From positions 4,402,001 to 4,466,000 of the forward strand of contig CP083824.1 of assembly GCA_023023105.1 (NCBI GenBank): DNA of 64,000 bases, given 5' to 3'. The notes below the pieces were generated by a model, which was not told where the DNA came from, did not search any database, and worked only from the letters and a program-made list of their open reading frames with translations. Shown in pieces: positions 10,158 through 19,715 of this stretch. Numbering within the stretch: the stretch's first letter is position 1; each line of letters opens with the position of its first letter. The translations under genes and the position numbers were made by a program. Source of the DNA: Enterobacter ludwigii (lineage in GTDB: Bacteria > Pseudomonadota > Gammaproteobacteria > Enterobacterales > Enterobacteriaceae).

Positions 10158-11807
10158 ATGTTCAACCAGAAGACACAGGCTACCGAGAACATCGAATTCG
10201 GGATTGAAGAAGAGCTGCGCTACGAGACCGATCCCTGTGAGTTGAAACTGGATGAAATGATTGAAGCGGAGCCGGAACCCGAGATGATCGAAGGGCTACC
10301 CGCCTCTGATGCCCTGACGCCCGCCGATCGCTATCTTGAACTGTTCGAACACGTGCAGTCTTCACGGCTGTTTGCAGACAGCAAAACCTTCCCCGACTGC
10401 GCGCCGAAGATGGACCCACTGGATATTCTGATCCGCTACCGCAAGGTCAAACGCCACCGGGATTTCGACCTGCGCCAGTTTGTGGAGAACCACTTCTGGT
10501 TGCCTGAGACTTACAGCACAGAATATGTCTCCGACCCCGGCCTTTCGTTAAAAGAGCACATCGACAGTCTGTGGCCAGTGCTAACGCGTGAGCCACAGGA
10601 TCATATTCCCTGGTCATCCCTGCTGGCACTGCCGCAAGCGTATATCGTACCTGGCGGCCGATTCAGCGAGACCTATTACTGGGACTCTTATTTCTCCATG
10701 CTGGGGTTGGCCGAGAGTGGCCGGAACGATCTGCTGAAATGTATGGCGGATAACTTCGCCTGGCTAATCGAACGCTACGGTCATATTCCGAACGGCAACC
10801 GCACCTATTATCTCAGCCGCTCCCAGCCCCCCGTTTTTGCCCTGATGGTTGAGCTGTTCGAGGAGGACGGCGTGCGCGGGGCGAAGCGTTACCTTGAACA
10901 CCTCAAAATGGAGCACGCCTTCTGGATGGACGGCGCTGAGTCATTGCTGCTTAATCAGGCCTACCGCAGTGCGGTACGTATGCCGGATGGTTCCCTTCTC
11001 AACCGCTACTGGGACGATCGTGACACACCGCGTGACGAATCGTGGATTGAGGATGTGGAGACGGCCCGCCACTCGGGTCGTCCGCCCAATGAGGTGTATC
11101 GCGACCTGCGTGCGGGAGCGGCGTCAGGCTGGGATTATTCGTCCCGCTGGCTGCGCGATCCGTCACGGCTCGCCAGCATCCGCACGACGCAGTTTATCCC
11201 CATCGATCTGAACGCCTTCCTGTTCAAGCTGGAAAGCGCAATTGCCAATATCTCGGCATCGAAAGGAGATAAAGAAACCGCCGACCTGTTCCGCCAGAAA
11301 GCCAGCGATCGCCGAGAGGCGGTGAACCGCTATCTGTGGGATGAGGAGAGCGGCTGTTTCCGCGATTATGACTGGAGACGCGAGGAAAAGGCGCTGTTCT
11401 CAGCAGCCAGCATTGTGCCTCTGTATGTGGGTATGGCAACCCATGAGCAGGCCGAACGCCTGTCTGATGCGGTCAAAGCGCGGCTCCTGACCCCTGGCGG
11501 TATTCTCGCCACCGAGTATGAAACCGGCGAACAGTGGGATAAACCCAACGGCTGGGCCCCGCTGCAATGGATGGCAATTCAGGGGTTCAAGCAGTACGGA
11601 AATGATTCGCTAGGGGATGAGATCGCCTGGAGCTGGTTGCATACAGTCAATCATTTTTATAAGACGCATCATAAGCTGATTGAGAAGTACCACATCGCCA
11701 GCAGTACGCCAAGCGAAGGGGGCGGTGGTGAATACCCCCTGCAGGATGGCTTTGGCTGGACGAACGGCGTGGTGCGACGGCTGATTGGGTTGTATGGGGA
11801 ACCTTAA
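10158..11807 (+). CDS. treF: TreF cytoplasmic trehalase
   Basis: Hydrolyses trehalose to two glucose in the cytoplasm, mainly after osmotic stress when internally made trehalose must be recycled. GH37 signatures are present: [15 protein letters not shown] at about residues 160-174 and [10 protein letters not shown] near 457-466. There is no signal peptide, which separates it from the periplasmic TreA. The ATG at 10158 gives 549 residues as in E. coli; the N-terminal 20 residues diverge and the rest is nearly colinear. GGAGG lies 11 bases upstream. The gene is single: gor is terminated before it and a convergent pseudogene begins one base after it. Confidence 0.97.
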   Translation: MFNQKTQATENIEFGIEEELRYETDPCELKLDEMIEAEPEPEMIEGLPASDALTPADRYLELFEHVQSSRLFADSKTFPDCAPKMDPLDILIRYRKVKRHRDFDLRQFVENHFWLPETYSTEYVSDPGLSLKEHIDSLWPVLTREPQDHIPWSSLLALPQAYIVPGGRFSETYYWDSYFSMLGLAESGRNDLLKCMADNFAWLIERYGHIPNGNRTYYLSRSQPPVFALMVELFEEDGVRGAKRYLEHLKMEHAFWMDGAESLLLNQAYRSAVRMPDGSLLNRYWDDRDTPRDESWIEDVETARHSGRPPNEVYRDLRAGAASGWDYSSRWLRDPSRLASIRTTQFIPIDLNAFLFKLESAIANISASKGDKETADLFRQKASDRREAVNRYLWDEESGCFRDYDWRREEKALFSAASIVPLYVGMATHEQAERLSDAVKARLLTPGGILATEYETGEQWDKPNGWAPLQWMAIQGFKQYGNDSLGDEIAWSWLHTVNHFYKTHHKLIEKYHIASSTPSEGGGGEYPLQDGFGWTNGVVRRLIGLYGEP

Positions 11808-13397
11808 TCAGCGAATCACCTCATAAATGGCGGTCTGGATGGACTGCCATTTTTTCGTGGTGGCATCCGGTTGTGACTGCGCACGACGGGTCGCCATATC
11901 AAGATCGTGCTGCTGGCGTTTCACCACGGCTGGCACAGTACAGAATGCTTTCAGATACTCTTTACGTTTTGACGTCAGAGGCTCGCCATTCGACATGGCG
12001 TGGCTGAGCGTATTGATAAAGCGACGGCACGGCTTCTCTTCGACCATGTTCTGCCGGTAGCGTAACATCAGCTCCAGCACGTCGTCATAACCTGCCGACA
12101 TCGCCTCTTCGGTCCATGACAGCTTCCAGTCCATGCCGCCCTGCAAAAACAGCTGGGTCACGCGGGTATCGTTGCGGTTAATGGCCGAACGGAAATTATT
12201 CTCGTCCCAGGTCACGCCCATGCGCGTCAGCGTTTCACGCGAGGAAGGCGTCTCACGCATTTCCTGTGGAGGCGCTGTTTCTGCGGCACTGACGGTTGCA
12301 GGCTGTGGTTTACCACTGGTCACCAGCCAGAAGCCCCCTGCCACGATGGCAATCACCATGACGCCAACCGCCCCCCATAACGCACCAGAAATAAGCTGCT
12401 CGCGTTGTTCTGGGGTGCGCGGTGCGCGCTGGGTCGGCTTTTCAATGGTGTCACGAACTTCAAACAGATCCCCGCCAGTGACCCGATCCATTTTCTGCGC
12501 CTTTTCCCAGAAGGTATGCAATTCGCTGGCATCTACCGCCATTAACCCCGTCGGATTTACGCGGGTTCTCCCCTCTTCAAACGCACGCTGAACCGGTCGG
12601 CTGATCTGCGTGTAATAGTTATCCAGCAGCTGAATTTGCGCCGAACTTAATGTTTTCTGAACCGTGATGTTGTTGCGGATTTGCCGAATGTCATCGAGGA
12701 AGGTTTGCAGCGTTTTACGCGGTTCCACCAGCAGCGTCAGCATGGACGGGTCACTGAATAGCGAAGCGTAATAGCGGCTGAACTCTTTTTTATCCACCAG
12801 CATCTGCGCCAGTTCACTGAACATCATGCCGCTCAGGACATCGTTAATCTCGCCAAGCTTCAACCAGCGTCTTACCCGGTCGGCGTTAAAAAGCGTCTTA
12901 AGATGGTTATTCAACCGCACCTGATCGGGCCAGGCCTGCTGGATGAGCCCTTTTAACATCAGCTCAATCGCACGCACCTGTTTGTGCGCCTGTTGCTGCT
13001 GGAGTTCACTGCCCGGAGCCAGTTCAGTGCTGTAGGTCAGAAGCGGCTGCTGCAGACGAAGGTGTTCCAGCGCAGTCACAAACCGCATTGCCGCAATCAG
13101 CTGGTTTTCACTCACATCCTGTCCGCTTTCATACTGCGGCACGCGCTGCTGCAGCAGGCGCAATTGCAGCGTAAATTCCGACATCTCGGCATCATTCAGA
13201 TTGAGCTTCTTCGCAACGGCCCCCCAGCCCCCCAGAGCTTATCGCGCGCTGTCCAGTTGTTCAAGAAACCAGCGTGGATCTTTGCCCTCAGAAGCATGTA
13301 CATTCAGAAGAAGCAAAATTTCCACAGACGCCTGGCGAATGACCGCCAGACAGTGTTCGAACTGTTCGCGAACGTGATGTGATGTACTGAGAGCCAT
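11808..13397 (-). pseudogene. STY4199-like HEPN-family membrane protein, interrupted by a stop
   Basis: A leftward gene starts at the ATG at 13397 after a good AAGGAAAACA ribosome binding site. It reads 52 codons and stops at TAA (13239-13241). The same frame continues without break for 18 codons to an internal ATG at 13184 and then 458 more to 11808. Sequence character is continuous across the stop (EQLDSAR stop ALGGWGAVAKKL), so the likely original codon was CAA (Gln). Intact length would be about 529 residues. The long part is mostly alpha-helical, has one membrane segment (WGAVGVMVIAIVAGGFW, about residues 341-357 of the intact protein) and a Pro/Ala linker after it. I recall this as the STY4199 HEPN family found beside treF in Salmonella and Enterobacter; function unknown. 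Re-initiation at 13184 could yield an N-terminally shortened protein. Confidence 0.72.
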
Positions 13398-13545
13398 TGT
13401 TTTCCTTAAGCGCCAACGAAGACATCCGGAATGGGCACGTAACTGCCGTTTTTCTTTTTATTTATACGAGGTTAACCATACCTGACTTTCTATTGAAATA
13501 AAGTGACAACCCTAAAATCATTTAAAAAGTGTCAGGAGAATCTGA

Positions 13546-14085
13546 ATGCCTGTTTTAAACACCCCACGCCTTAGCTGCTCGCCCCTGCAGGAACATGACT
13601 GGCCCTTTTTTCTGGCATTACAGCAACATCCTGATGTCATGCGCTTTGTTGCGCAAGATCGCCCTGTAGCAGAGATCCGCGAGGCTTTTGACGCTCGTCT
13701 GACGCCATGGACACCTGGCAGCACACACTGGCTTTGTCTCGTCGTGCGTGATGCCACCACCCGAACGGCGCTGGGCGTCACCGGGTATATTCATCGGGAG
13801 GAGGATTGTGCTGAAGTGGGTTTTCTTTTTGAGCCCGCGGCGCAGGGGAAAGGTTACGGCTTCGAATCCCTGCAGGCACTTTGTGACTATGCCTTCCGTC
13901 AAGGGGGGATTCGCCGGCTGACCGCGACCGTCACTGCGGGGAATGTCGCCTCAAGGCGCCTGCTGGAAAAAGCCCATTTTCGTCTGGAAGGTGAGTTACG
14001 CGAGAGCTATTACCTTGCCGGATGCTGGCATAATGACTGGTTGTTCGGTTTATTGAGGCAGGAATACCTGAGCAATAACGCCTGA
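13546..14085 (+). CDS. GNAT-family N-acetyltransferase (RimJ/RimL-like)
   Basis: Predicted acetyl-CoA-dependent N-acetyltransferase of 179 residues. The acetyl-CoA loop is EPAAQGKGYGFESL (Q/R-x-x-G-x-G/A type) at about residues 97-110. The typical C-terminal part NVASRRLLEKAHFRLEGELRE follows and identifies the RimJ/RimL or ribosomal-protein-alanine subgroup. The substrate cannot be told from the sequence; members acetylate ribosomal proteins, antibiotics or small amines. Ribosome binding site CAGGAG lies 7 bases before the ATG. It is divergent from the broken HEPN gene and has no clear operon partner. Confidence 0.85.
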   Translation: MPVLNTPRLSCSPLQEHDWPFFLALQQHPDVMRFVAQDRPVAEIREAFDARLTPWTPGSTHWLCLVVRDATTRTALGVTGYIHREEDCAEVGFLFEPAAQGKGYGFESLQALCDYAFRQGGIRRLTATVTAGNVASRRLLEKAHFRLEGELRESYYLAGCWHNDWLFGLLRQEYLSNNA

Positions 14086-14156
14086 TCAACAGCCATTTGG
14101 CGGATATTTCTCTGACGTTGATTCCTCTACAGTGTCGCTATTAAGAGGACACAAAT

Positions 14157-14495
14157 ATGAAAGGTCATGCACTGAAAATATCGGATGCCGCCATTGCGCT
14201 AATAAAAAACCATCAGGGACTTTCACTGGCGAAATATCGTGACGAAAACGGCTTATGGGTTATTGGTTATGGCCACGTTATCCGCGACCGGGAAACATTT
14301 AACGGTCTGATCACCCCTTCTGAGGCAGAATATTTGCTTCATAAGGAAATTCAGTTATGTGAGAGGATGCTGCGGGAAAATATGGCTCGGCCCTTAACCC
14401 AACAGCAGCATGACGCACTGGTGCTAATGCTATTCAGCTTCGGTGAGACGTCCTCGCTCCCGCAAGCGGTTTTTCAGACCGTCGCTCGCGTATAA
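14157..14495 (+). CDS. Short GH24 lysozyme-like protein with degenerate active site
   Basis: The 112 residues resemble the N-terminal two thirds of phage-type (GH24) lysozymes: LIKNHQGLSLAKYRDENG, then LWVIGYGHV, then a helical PSEAEYLLHKEI part. The family catalytic triad is E-8x-D-5x-T. Here the Glu of the usual EG is Gln (HQG, about residue 20), the Asp is kept (YRDENG), and the Thr of TIGYGH is Val. The usual FNxG part is replaced by LFSFGETSS and the protein stops about 40 residues early. It is therefore probably not a lytic enzyme. No signal peptide is seen. AGAGGAC lies before the ATG. Its 3' end overlaps the convergent yhjB by 22 bp. Origin from a prophage endolysin is an inference. 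Confidence 0.7.
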   Translation: MKGHALKISDAAIALIKNHQGLSLAKYRDENGLWVIGYGHVIRDRETFNGLITPSEAEYLLHKEIQLCERMLRENMARPLTQQQHDALVLMLFSFGETSSLPQAVFQTVARV

Positions 14496-15076
14496 TACAT
14501 AGCCGCCTGCGTTCTGTTTTTAACATCCAGTCGACGGAAAAGCGCTTCCAGATGCGCTTTTACCGTGGCCGCACTGATGTTGAGATTGCGTCCAATCTCT
14601 TTATTCGATTCCCCCGCGGCCAGCAATTTCAGAACTTCGCGCTGGCGTTCGCTCAGAGATAATAAGGCCTGAGATGACGACGGCTGTTTAACCCACTCTC
14701 CGGGAAAACAGACCATCCCTCTTGACACCGAATCCAGCACGGCGGAAAACCGTTCTGGGCTCGCCTTGCGGGGAATAATGGCCATGACGTTTCGCTGCAA
14801 CAACTGCTCAACCCATCGGGCCTCTTTTTTCGCTAACACCATGACCACGGATATCGCCGGGAAGCGAGTCATGAGCGCTTCCAGCCATGCGATCTCGTCA
14901 TCCTGAATTAAATTTCCGTCAATCATGACGATAGCAGACGGTGACGCTGACACCTGAGCCCATAAATCTTCTGCCTGACAGGTTCCTGTTATATTTATTT
15001 CTGGAATTAACGTCTGAAGACTGTGTATCACTCCATGAATAAATATTGACTGCCTGTCAAACATGATCACTCGCAT
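14474..15076 (-). CDS. yhjB: YhjB LuxR/FixJ-family transcription regulator
   Basis: Predicted DNA-binding regulator, 200 residues, same length and N-terminus (MFDRQSIFIHG) as E. coli YhjB. Residues 1-120 form a receiver-like domain; an Asp sits at the expected acceptor place (VMIDGN, about residue 53), but no partner kinase is nearby and the other acidic-pocket residues are not clear. Residues about 136-195 are a LuxR helix-turn-helix (LSERQREVLKLLAAGESNKEIG). Targets are unknown. The gene's place beside yhjC-yhjD is the same as in E. coli. Confidence 0.9.
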   Translation of the reverse strand: MRVIMFDRQSIFIHGVIHSLQTLIPEINITGTCQAEDLWAQVSASPSAIVMIDGNLIQDDEIAWLEALMTRFPAISVVMVLAKKEARWVEQLLQRNVMAIIPRKASPERFSAVLDSVSRGMVCFPGEWVKQPSSSQALLSLSERQREVLKLLAAGESNKEIGRNLNISAATVKAHLEALFRRLDVKNRTQAAMYYTRATV

Positions 15077-15248
15077 CGTTTTTCCCCTCTGAGAATAGCG
15101 AAGGGGGATTCTACAGAGGCGTTATTTAAGAAAAAACTCAATGAATGGGGACGTTACAAATCCCCCCGTTTTCTTTATATCTGTCAGTATTTGGACACAT
15201 TAATGTTGAGGATTTCCTTAAGAGGTTCCTTCCCCTTAAGAATAGGCA

Positions 15249-16007
15249 TCACAGGAACATTCCGCCTGATACTTCAATACGTTGTGCGTTCATCCAGCCC
15301 AGTTTATCGCTAAGCAGGGCCGCAATGGCATCGCCAATATCATCCGGTAGCCCCACCCGACCCAGGGCGGTCTGTGAAGCCAGCATCTGATTCAACTGCG
15401 CGTTGTCACGCACGCGTCCACCGCCAAAGTCCGTTTCTATCGCGCCGGGAGCAATGATGTTGACGGTGATCCCGCGCGCGCCCAACTCTTTCGCCTGATA
15501 ACGGGTCAGCACTTCCATCGCCCCTTTCATGGCAGCATAGGTCCCTGAACCTGGCTGAGTAAAACGAGCCAGTCCACTGGAAACATTGAGGATCCGTCCC
15601 CCGTCATTAAGCAATGGCAGCAGGCGCTGTGTCAGGAAAAACGGCCCTTTGAAATGGATGTTTAACGCCTCATCAAACTGAGCTTCCGTTGTGTCGGTAT
15701 AGGGCGCGTATAACCCCGTTCCGGCATTGTTTAATAAATAATCAAAGGTGTCACACTGCCAGACGGTGTTAAGGGTTTCCTGAAGCTGCCGGGCAAAATG
15801 GTCGAAACTGGCGATATCCCCGACGTTGAGCTGTAATGCTGCTGCTCTGACACCTTTTCCCTGAATTTCGCGTACAACATCCTGTGCTTCCTGCTCACTG
15901 CGGTGATATGTCAGGATAATTCCCGTCCCCTCTGCCGCCAGCTTTAAAGCCGCGTTTTTACCCAGTCCACGGCTACCACCCGTCACTAATGCGATACGTT
16001 CAGTCAT
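15249..16007 (-). CDS. Short-chain dehydrogenase/reductase
   Basis: Classical SDR oxidoreductase of 252 residues. It has the nucleotide motif TGGSRGLG near the start, NNAG at about residue 94, and the catalytic Ser (NVSSG) and YxxxK (YAAMK). After the family's usual PGAIETDF it ends with ...IEVSGGMFL, typical of FabG-like SDRs. The acceptor is unknown. The frame is open upstream to 16094, but I start at the second of two adjacent ATGs (16007), which has GAGG six bases upstream. It is divergent from the LysR gene yhjC across 119 bp, the usual arrangement for a regulator and its target. I do not recall this gene next to yhjC in E. coli K-12. Confidence 0.85.
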   Translation of the reverse strand: MTERIALVTGGSRGLGKNAALKLAAEGTGIILTYHRSEQEAQDVVREIQGKGVRAAALQLNVGDIASFDHFARQLQETLNTVWQCDTFDYLLNNAGTGLYAPYTDTTEAQFDEALNIHFKGPFFLTQRLLPLLNDGGRILNVSSGLARFTQPGSGTYAAMKGAMEVLTRYQAKELGARGITVNIIAPGAIETDFGGGRVRDNAQLNQMLASQTALGRVGLPDDIGDAIAALLSDKLGWMNAQRIEVSGGMFL

Positions 16008-16126
16008 CATAAACCTCGTTTTGGCTGTTATGGAGATTGAGAAAGAGCTTATTAGGTGATAGAAAATCAATAAAGATGGGATAAAACGCTTCACTGTTTC
16101 AACCGCAACAACAATGAGCTTCGTCT

Positions 16127-17026
16127 ATGGATAAAATTCACGCAATGCAGTTGTTTGTCCGCGTCGCGGAACTGGAGAGTTTTTCCCGCGCGGCAGAAAC
16201 ATTAACGCTGCCAAAAGGCAGCGTTTCTCGGCAAATTCAGGCGCTGGAAAACCGGCTTGGCACCCAGCTGTTGCACCGCACCACGCGTCGCGTCAGCCTG
16301 ACGCAGGACGGCATGGTCTATTACGAGCGGGCAAAAGATCTGCTGGCAAACCTTGATGAACTCGACGGAATGTTTCAGCACGACCCCTCCAGCATCAGCG
16401 GGCGGTTACGCGTGGATATGCCCGTCGCCGTTGCGCGAAATTTAGTCATACCAAAACTGCCTGCTTTTCTGCAGCACTATCCCGGTATCGAACTGGAACT
16501 CAGCAGCAGCGATCGTCTGGTGGATGTGATCCGTGAAGGGTTTGATTGCGTGGTACGCGTCGGTACACTGAAGGATTCAGGGCTTATCGCGCGTCCGCTG
16601 GGCAAGCTGACGGTGATTAACTGCGCCAGCCCGGATTATCTGGCGCGTTTTGGCTACCCGGAAACGCTGGACGATTTAGGCTCACACGCCGTTATTCATT
16701 ATGCCGCCATGCTGGGAACCCGCCCGCAGGGCTTTGAGTTTTATAGCGGCAGTGCGACGCAGTGGATAAAAACGGGCGGGGTGTTAACCGTCAACAGTAC
16801 GGAAACTTACCAGGCGGCCTGCCTCGCCGGGCTGGGCATTATTCAGGTTCCGCGGGTTGGCGTGCGCGATTTACTGCGCGCGAAGAAACTGGTTGAGATC
16901 CTCCCACAATACCGGGCCGAACCGATGCCTGTCTCTCTGATTTATCCCCATCGCCGTAACCTCTCCCGCCGGGTACATCTGTTCATGGAGTGGCTTACCG
17001 AACTCACAAAAGCTTACGTAGATTAG
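16127..17026 (+). CDS. yhjC: YhjC LysR-family regulator
   Basis: LysR-type transcription regulator of 299 residues, matching E. coli YhjC (also called RcdB) along its length. The winged helix-turn-helix is at residues 1-60 (FSRAAETLTLPKGSVSRQI), followed by the linker helix and a periplasmic-binding-protein-like effector domain. The effector is unknown. It is divergent from the dehydrogenase gene, whose promoter it may control together with its own (inference from gene arrangement). The next gene yhjD starts 50 bp after the stop. Confidence 0.92.
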   Translation: MDKIHAMQLFVRVAELESFSRAAETLTLPKGSVSRQIQALENRLGTQLLHRTTRRVSLTQDGMVYYERAKDLLANLDELDGMFQHDPSSISGRLRVDMPVAVARNLVIPKLPAFLQHYPGIELELSSSDRLVDVIREGFDCVVRVGTLKDSGLIARPLGKLTVINCASPDYLARFGYPETLDDLGSHAVIHYAAMLGTRPQGFEFYSGSATQWIKTGGVLTVNSTETYQAACLAGLGIIQVPRVGVRDLLRAKKLVEILPQYRAEPMPVSLIYPHRRNLSRRVHLFMEWLTELTKAYVD

Positions 17027-17076
17027 CCACAAGCTATAATTCAATCACATCCAGCCAAACGAAAAGGAAAAGACGC

Positions 17077-18102
17077 GTGACGCCGGAAAACAACCCGCAA
17101 CGACCCACCCAACAGTTAGATTACGATCCCATCAAAAAGATGGAAACCGGGCCCGAAGAGGCCAAATCGCCAGGCACCGCCAGCAAAGCGCTGGGAACCG
17201 TCACCGGTATCGCCGCAAGAATTCAGCAGTTTCCCATGGTGGCGCATCTGATACGCGCGGCCGAACGCTTCAATGACCGCATGGGAAACCAGTTTGGTGC
17301 CGCCATCACCTATTTTTCCTTCCTGTCGATGATCCCGATCCTGATGGTGTCGTTTGCGGCGGCCGGTTTCGTGCTCGCGTCGCACCCAACGCTGCTTCAG
17401 GATATCTTCGCTAAGATCCTGAATAACGTCAGCGATCCGACTCTCGCCAGTACGCTCAAAAGCACCATCAATACTGCCGTCCAACAGCGTACCACCGTCG
17501 GTATCGCTGGCTTGCTGATTGCCCTTTACTCCGGCGTTAACTGGATGGGCAACCTGCGCGAGGCCATTCGCGCCCAGTCGCGCGAGGTGTGGGAGCGTAA
17601 GCCTCAGGATCAGGAAAAAATCTGGATTAAGTATATTCGTGACTTTGTTTCGCTGATTGGCCTGCTTGTCGCACTCATCGTCACGCTCTCGATTACCTCT
17701 GTTGCTGGCTCCGCGCAGCAGATGATTATCTCCGCGCTTTATCTCGATTATATCGAGTGGCTGAAACCCGCCTGGCGCGGCATTGGTCTGGCAATTTCCA
17801 TCTTCGCTAACTACCTGCTGTTCTTTTGGATCTTCTGGCGCCTGCCGCGTCATCGTCCGCGCAAGAAGGCGCTGATCCGTGGAACATTGATTGCGGCGAT
17901 AGGCTTTGAGGTGATCAAAATTGTGATGACCTGGACCCTGCCGGCGCTGGTTAAATCCCCTTCTGGCGCGGCGTTTGGTTCAGTACTGGGGTTGATGGCG
18001 TTCTTCTACTTCTTCGCCCGCCTGACGCTGTTCTGCGCAGCGTGGATTGCCACCGCCCAGTACAAAGATGACCCAAGGATGCCGGGGAAAACGCATCGGT
18101 AA
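17077..18102 (+). CDS. yhjD: YhjD inner-membrane protein (YihY/BrkB family)
   Basis: Polytopic inner-membrane protein of the YihY/BrkB family. In E. coli a yhjD mutation suppresses the loss of Kdo-lipid A export, so a role in envelope lipid transport has been proposed. About 70 polar N-terminal residues precede five or six membrane segments; the motif GAAITYFSFLSMIPIL is strongly conserved. I start at the GTG at 17077, which has AAGGA about 9 bases upstream and gives 341 residues (337 in E. coli). The longer frame from 16990 overlaps yhjC and is not conserved. Weak hairpin follows. Confidence 0.93.
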   Translation: MTPENNPQRPTQQLDYDPIKKMETGPEEAKSPGTASKALGTVTGIAARIQQFPMVAHLIRAAERFNDRMGNQFGAAITYFSFLSMIPILMVSFAAAGFVLASHPTLLQDIFAKILNNVSDPTLASTLKSTINTAVQQRTTVGIAGLLIALYSGVNWMGNLREAIRAQSREVWERKPQDQEKIWIKYIRDFVSLIGLLVALIVTLSITSVAGSAQQMIISALYLDYIEWLKPAWRGIGLAISIFANYLLFFWIFWRLPRHRPRKKALIRGTLIAAIGFEVIKIVMTWTLPALVKSPSGAAFGSVLGLMAFFYFFARLTLFCAAWIATAQYKDDPRMPGKTHR

Positions 18103-18111
18103 TACCTCTCC

Positions 18112-18131
18112 CGGGCTGAAATCTCAGCCCG
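18112..18131 (+). terminator. Candidate terminator after yhjD
   Basis: GGGCTGA and TCAGCCC form a 7-bp stem with a four-base loop, 10 bp after the yhjD stop. Only a loose T-rich stretch follows. Confidence 0.55.
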
Positions 18132-18363
18132 ATTCATCATTTCAGCATATAAATCCAGTCCGTAACTTTTATTTAACCGAAAACCAGTTTAATTGACTGA
18201 TATTTAAAATCTGTGAAGCATTTCATAGACGTGTTTTGGCTGGTCTGAAAATTATCCGCTTTTTGTTGCTTTTATCACCAGCCAACAGCTTTGTTACAGA
18301 TTGAAATGTCGCTTTTGCTGTGCGTAATATGGCCTTTCGTTCGACAAAAAATAAGAAAATATT

Positions 18364-19686
18364 ATGCAAGCAACAGCCACAACACTCGACTCTGGTGCAG
18401 AAAACGTTCCGGTAAATTCGCGCAATAAAGTTGTCGTCGCATCGCTGATTGGCACCGCCATCGAGTTCTTCGACTTTTACATTTATGCCACCGCTGCGGT
18501 CATCGTCTTCCCGCATATTTTCTTCCCACAGGGAGACCCGACGGCAGCCACGCTACAATCTCTGGCCACCTTTGCTATCGCGTTTGTTGCCCGTCCGATT
18601 GGCTCTGCCCTGTTTGGGCATTTTGGCGATCGCATTGGGCGTAAAGTCACCCTGGTGGCCTCATTGCTGACGATGGGGATCTCCACCGTGGCCATCGGTC
18701 TGCTGCCAACTTACGAAACTATCGGCATTCTGGCCCCGGTTCTGCTGGCGCTGGCGCGTTTTGGTCAGGGTCTGGGGCTGGGGGGTGAATGGGGTGGCGC
18801 TGCGCTGCTGGCGACCGAGAACGCACCGGCGCGTAAACGTGCGCTGTATGGTTCATTCCCGCAGCTTGGCGCACCCATTGGCTTCTTCTTTGCCAACGGG
18901 ACGTTCCTGCTGCTCTCCTGGCTGCTCACAGATGAACAGTTCATGAGCTGGGGCTGGCGTATCCCGTTTGTGTTCTCTGCCGTACTGGTGCTGATTGGTC
19001 TGTATGTCCGCGTTTCTTTGCATGAAACCCCTGTTTTCGCGAAAGTTGCCGCCGAGAAAAAACAGGTGAAAGTACCGCTGGGCACGCTGCTGACCAAACA
19101 CGTCCGCGTGACCGTCCTGGGCACGTTTATCATGCTGGCGACTTATACCCTGTTCTACATCATGACCGTTTACTCCATGACGTTCAGTACCGCCGCCGCG
19201 CCGGTTGGGCTGGGTCTGCCGCGTAACGAAGTGCTGTGGATGCTGATGATGGCGGTGATTGGGTTTGGTGTGATGGTACCGATTGCGGGTCTGCTGGCGG
19301 ATAAATTTGGTCGCCGCGCAAGCATGATTGTGATCACCACGCTGATCATTCTGTTTGCACTGTTCGTCTTCCCGCCGCTGCTGGGTTCCGGTAGTCCGGC
19401 GCTGGTGATGGCCTACCTGCTGATTGGCCTGAGCCTGATGGGGCTTACCTTCGGCCCGATGGGTGCGCTGCTGCCGGAGCTGTTCCCGACGGAAGTGCGT
19501 TATACCGGCGCGTCGTTCTCTTACAACGTCTCCTCCATTCTGGGCGCGTCCGTTGCGCCGTACATCGCGACCTGGTTACAGGCAAACTATGGTCTGTTCT
19601 ATGTCGGTGTCTATCTGGCAGCTATGGCAGCGCTGACGCTGATTGCACTGCTGCTGACGCACGAGACTAAGCATCAGTCCCTGTAA
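18364..19686 (+). CDS. yhjE: YhjE major facilitator transporter
   Basis: Predicted inner-membrane proton symporter of the metabolite:H+ symporter group in the major facilitator superfamily, 440 residues as in E. coli YhjE. Twelve hydrophobic segments are visible. The loop 2-3 signature GHFGDRIGRK is at about residues 80-89 and is repeated in the second half (ADKFGRR). Related members carry shikimate, proline or alpha-ketoglutarate; the substrate of YhjE is not established. The ribosome binding site is weak, but the start MQATATTLD matches E. coli. The 261-bp space upstream shows nothing beyond the yhjD hairpin. Confidence 0.95.
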   Translation: MQATATTLDSGAENVPVNSRNKVVVASLIGTAIEFFDFYIYATAAVIVFPHIFFPQGDPTAATLQSLATFAIAFVARPIGSALFGHFGDRIGRKVTLVASLLTMGISTVAIGLLPTYETIGILAPVLLALARFGQGLGLGGEWGGAALLATENAPARKRALYGSFPQLGAPIGFFFANGTFLLLSWLLTDEQFMSWGWRIPFVFSAVLVLIGLYVRVSLHETPVFAKVAAEKKQVKVPLGTLLTKHVRVTVLGTFIMLATYTLFYIMTVYSMTFSTAAAPVGLGLPRNEVLWMLMMAVIGFGVMVPIAGLLADKFGRRASMIVITTLIILFALFVFPPLLGSGSPALVMAYLLIGLSLMGLTFGPMGALLPELFPTEVRYTGASFSYNVSSILGASVAPYIATWLQANYGLFYVGVYLAAMAALTLIALLLTHETKHQSL

Positions 19687-19715
19687 TTCACTGCGGGCTG
19701 ATGCCCTCACCCCGA

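Noticed and set aside
11808..13184. Reading the 458-codon frame as a complete type VI secretion ImpA/VasL-like protein
   Set aside because: A single membrane segment and helical character give a loose resemblance, but no other type VI gene is near and the frame continues upstream through a stop to a proper start, so a broken HEPN-family gene explains it better.
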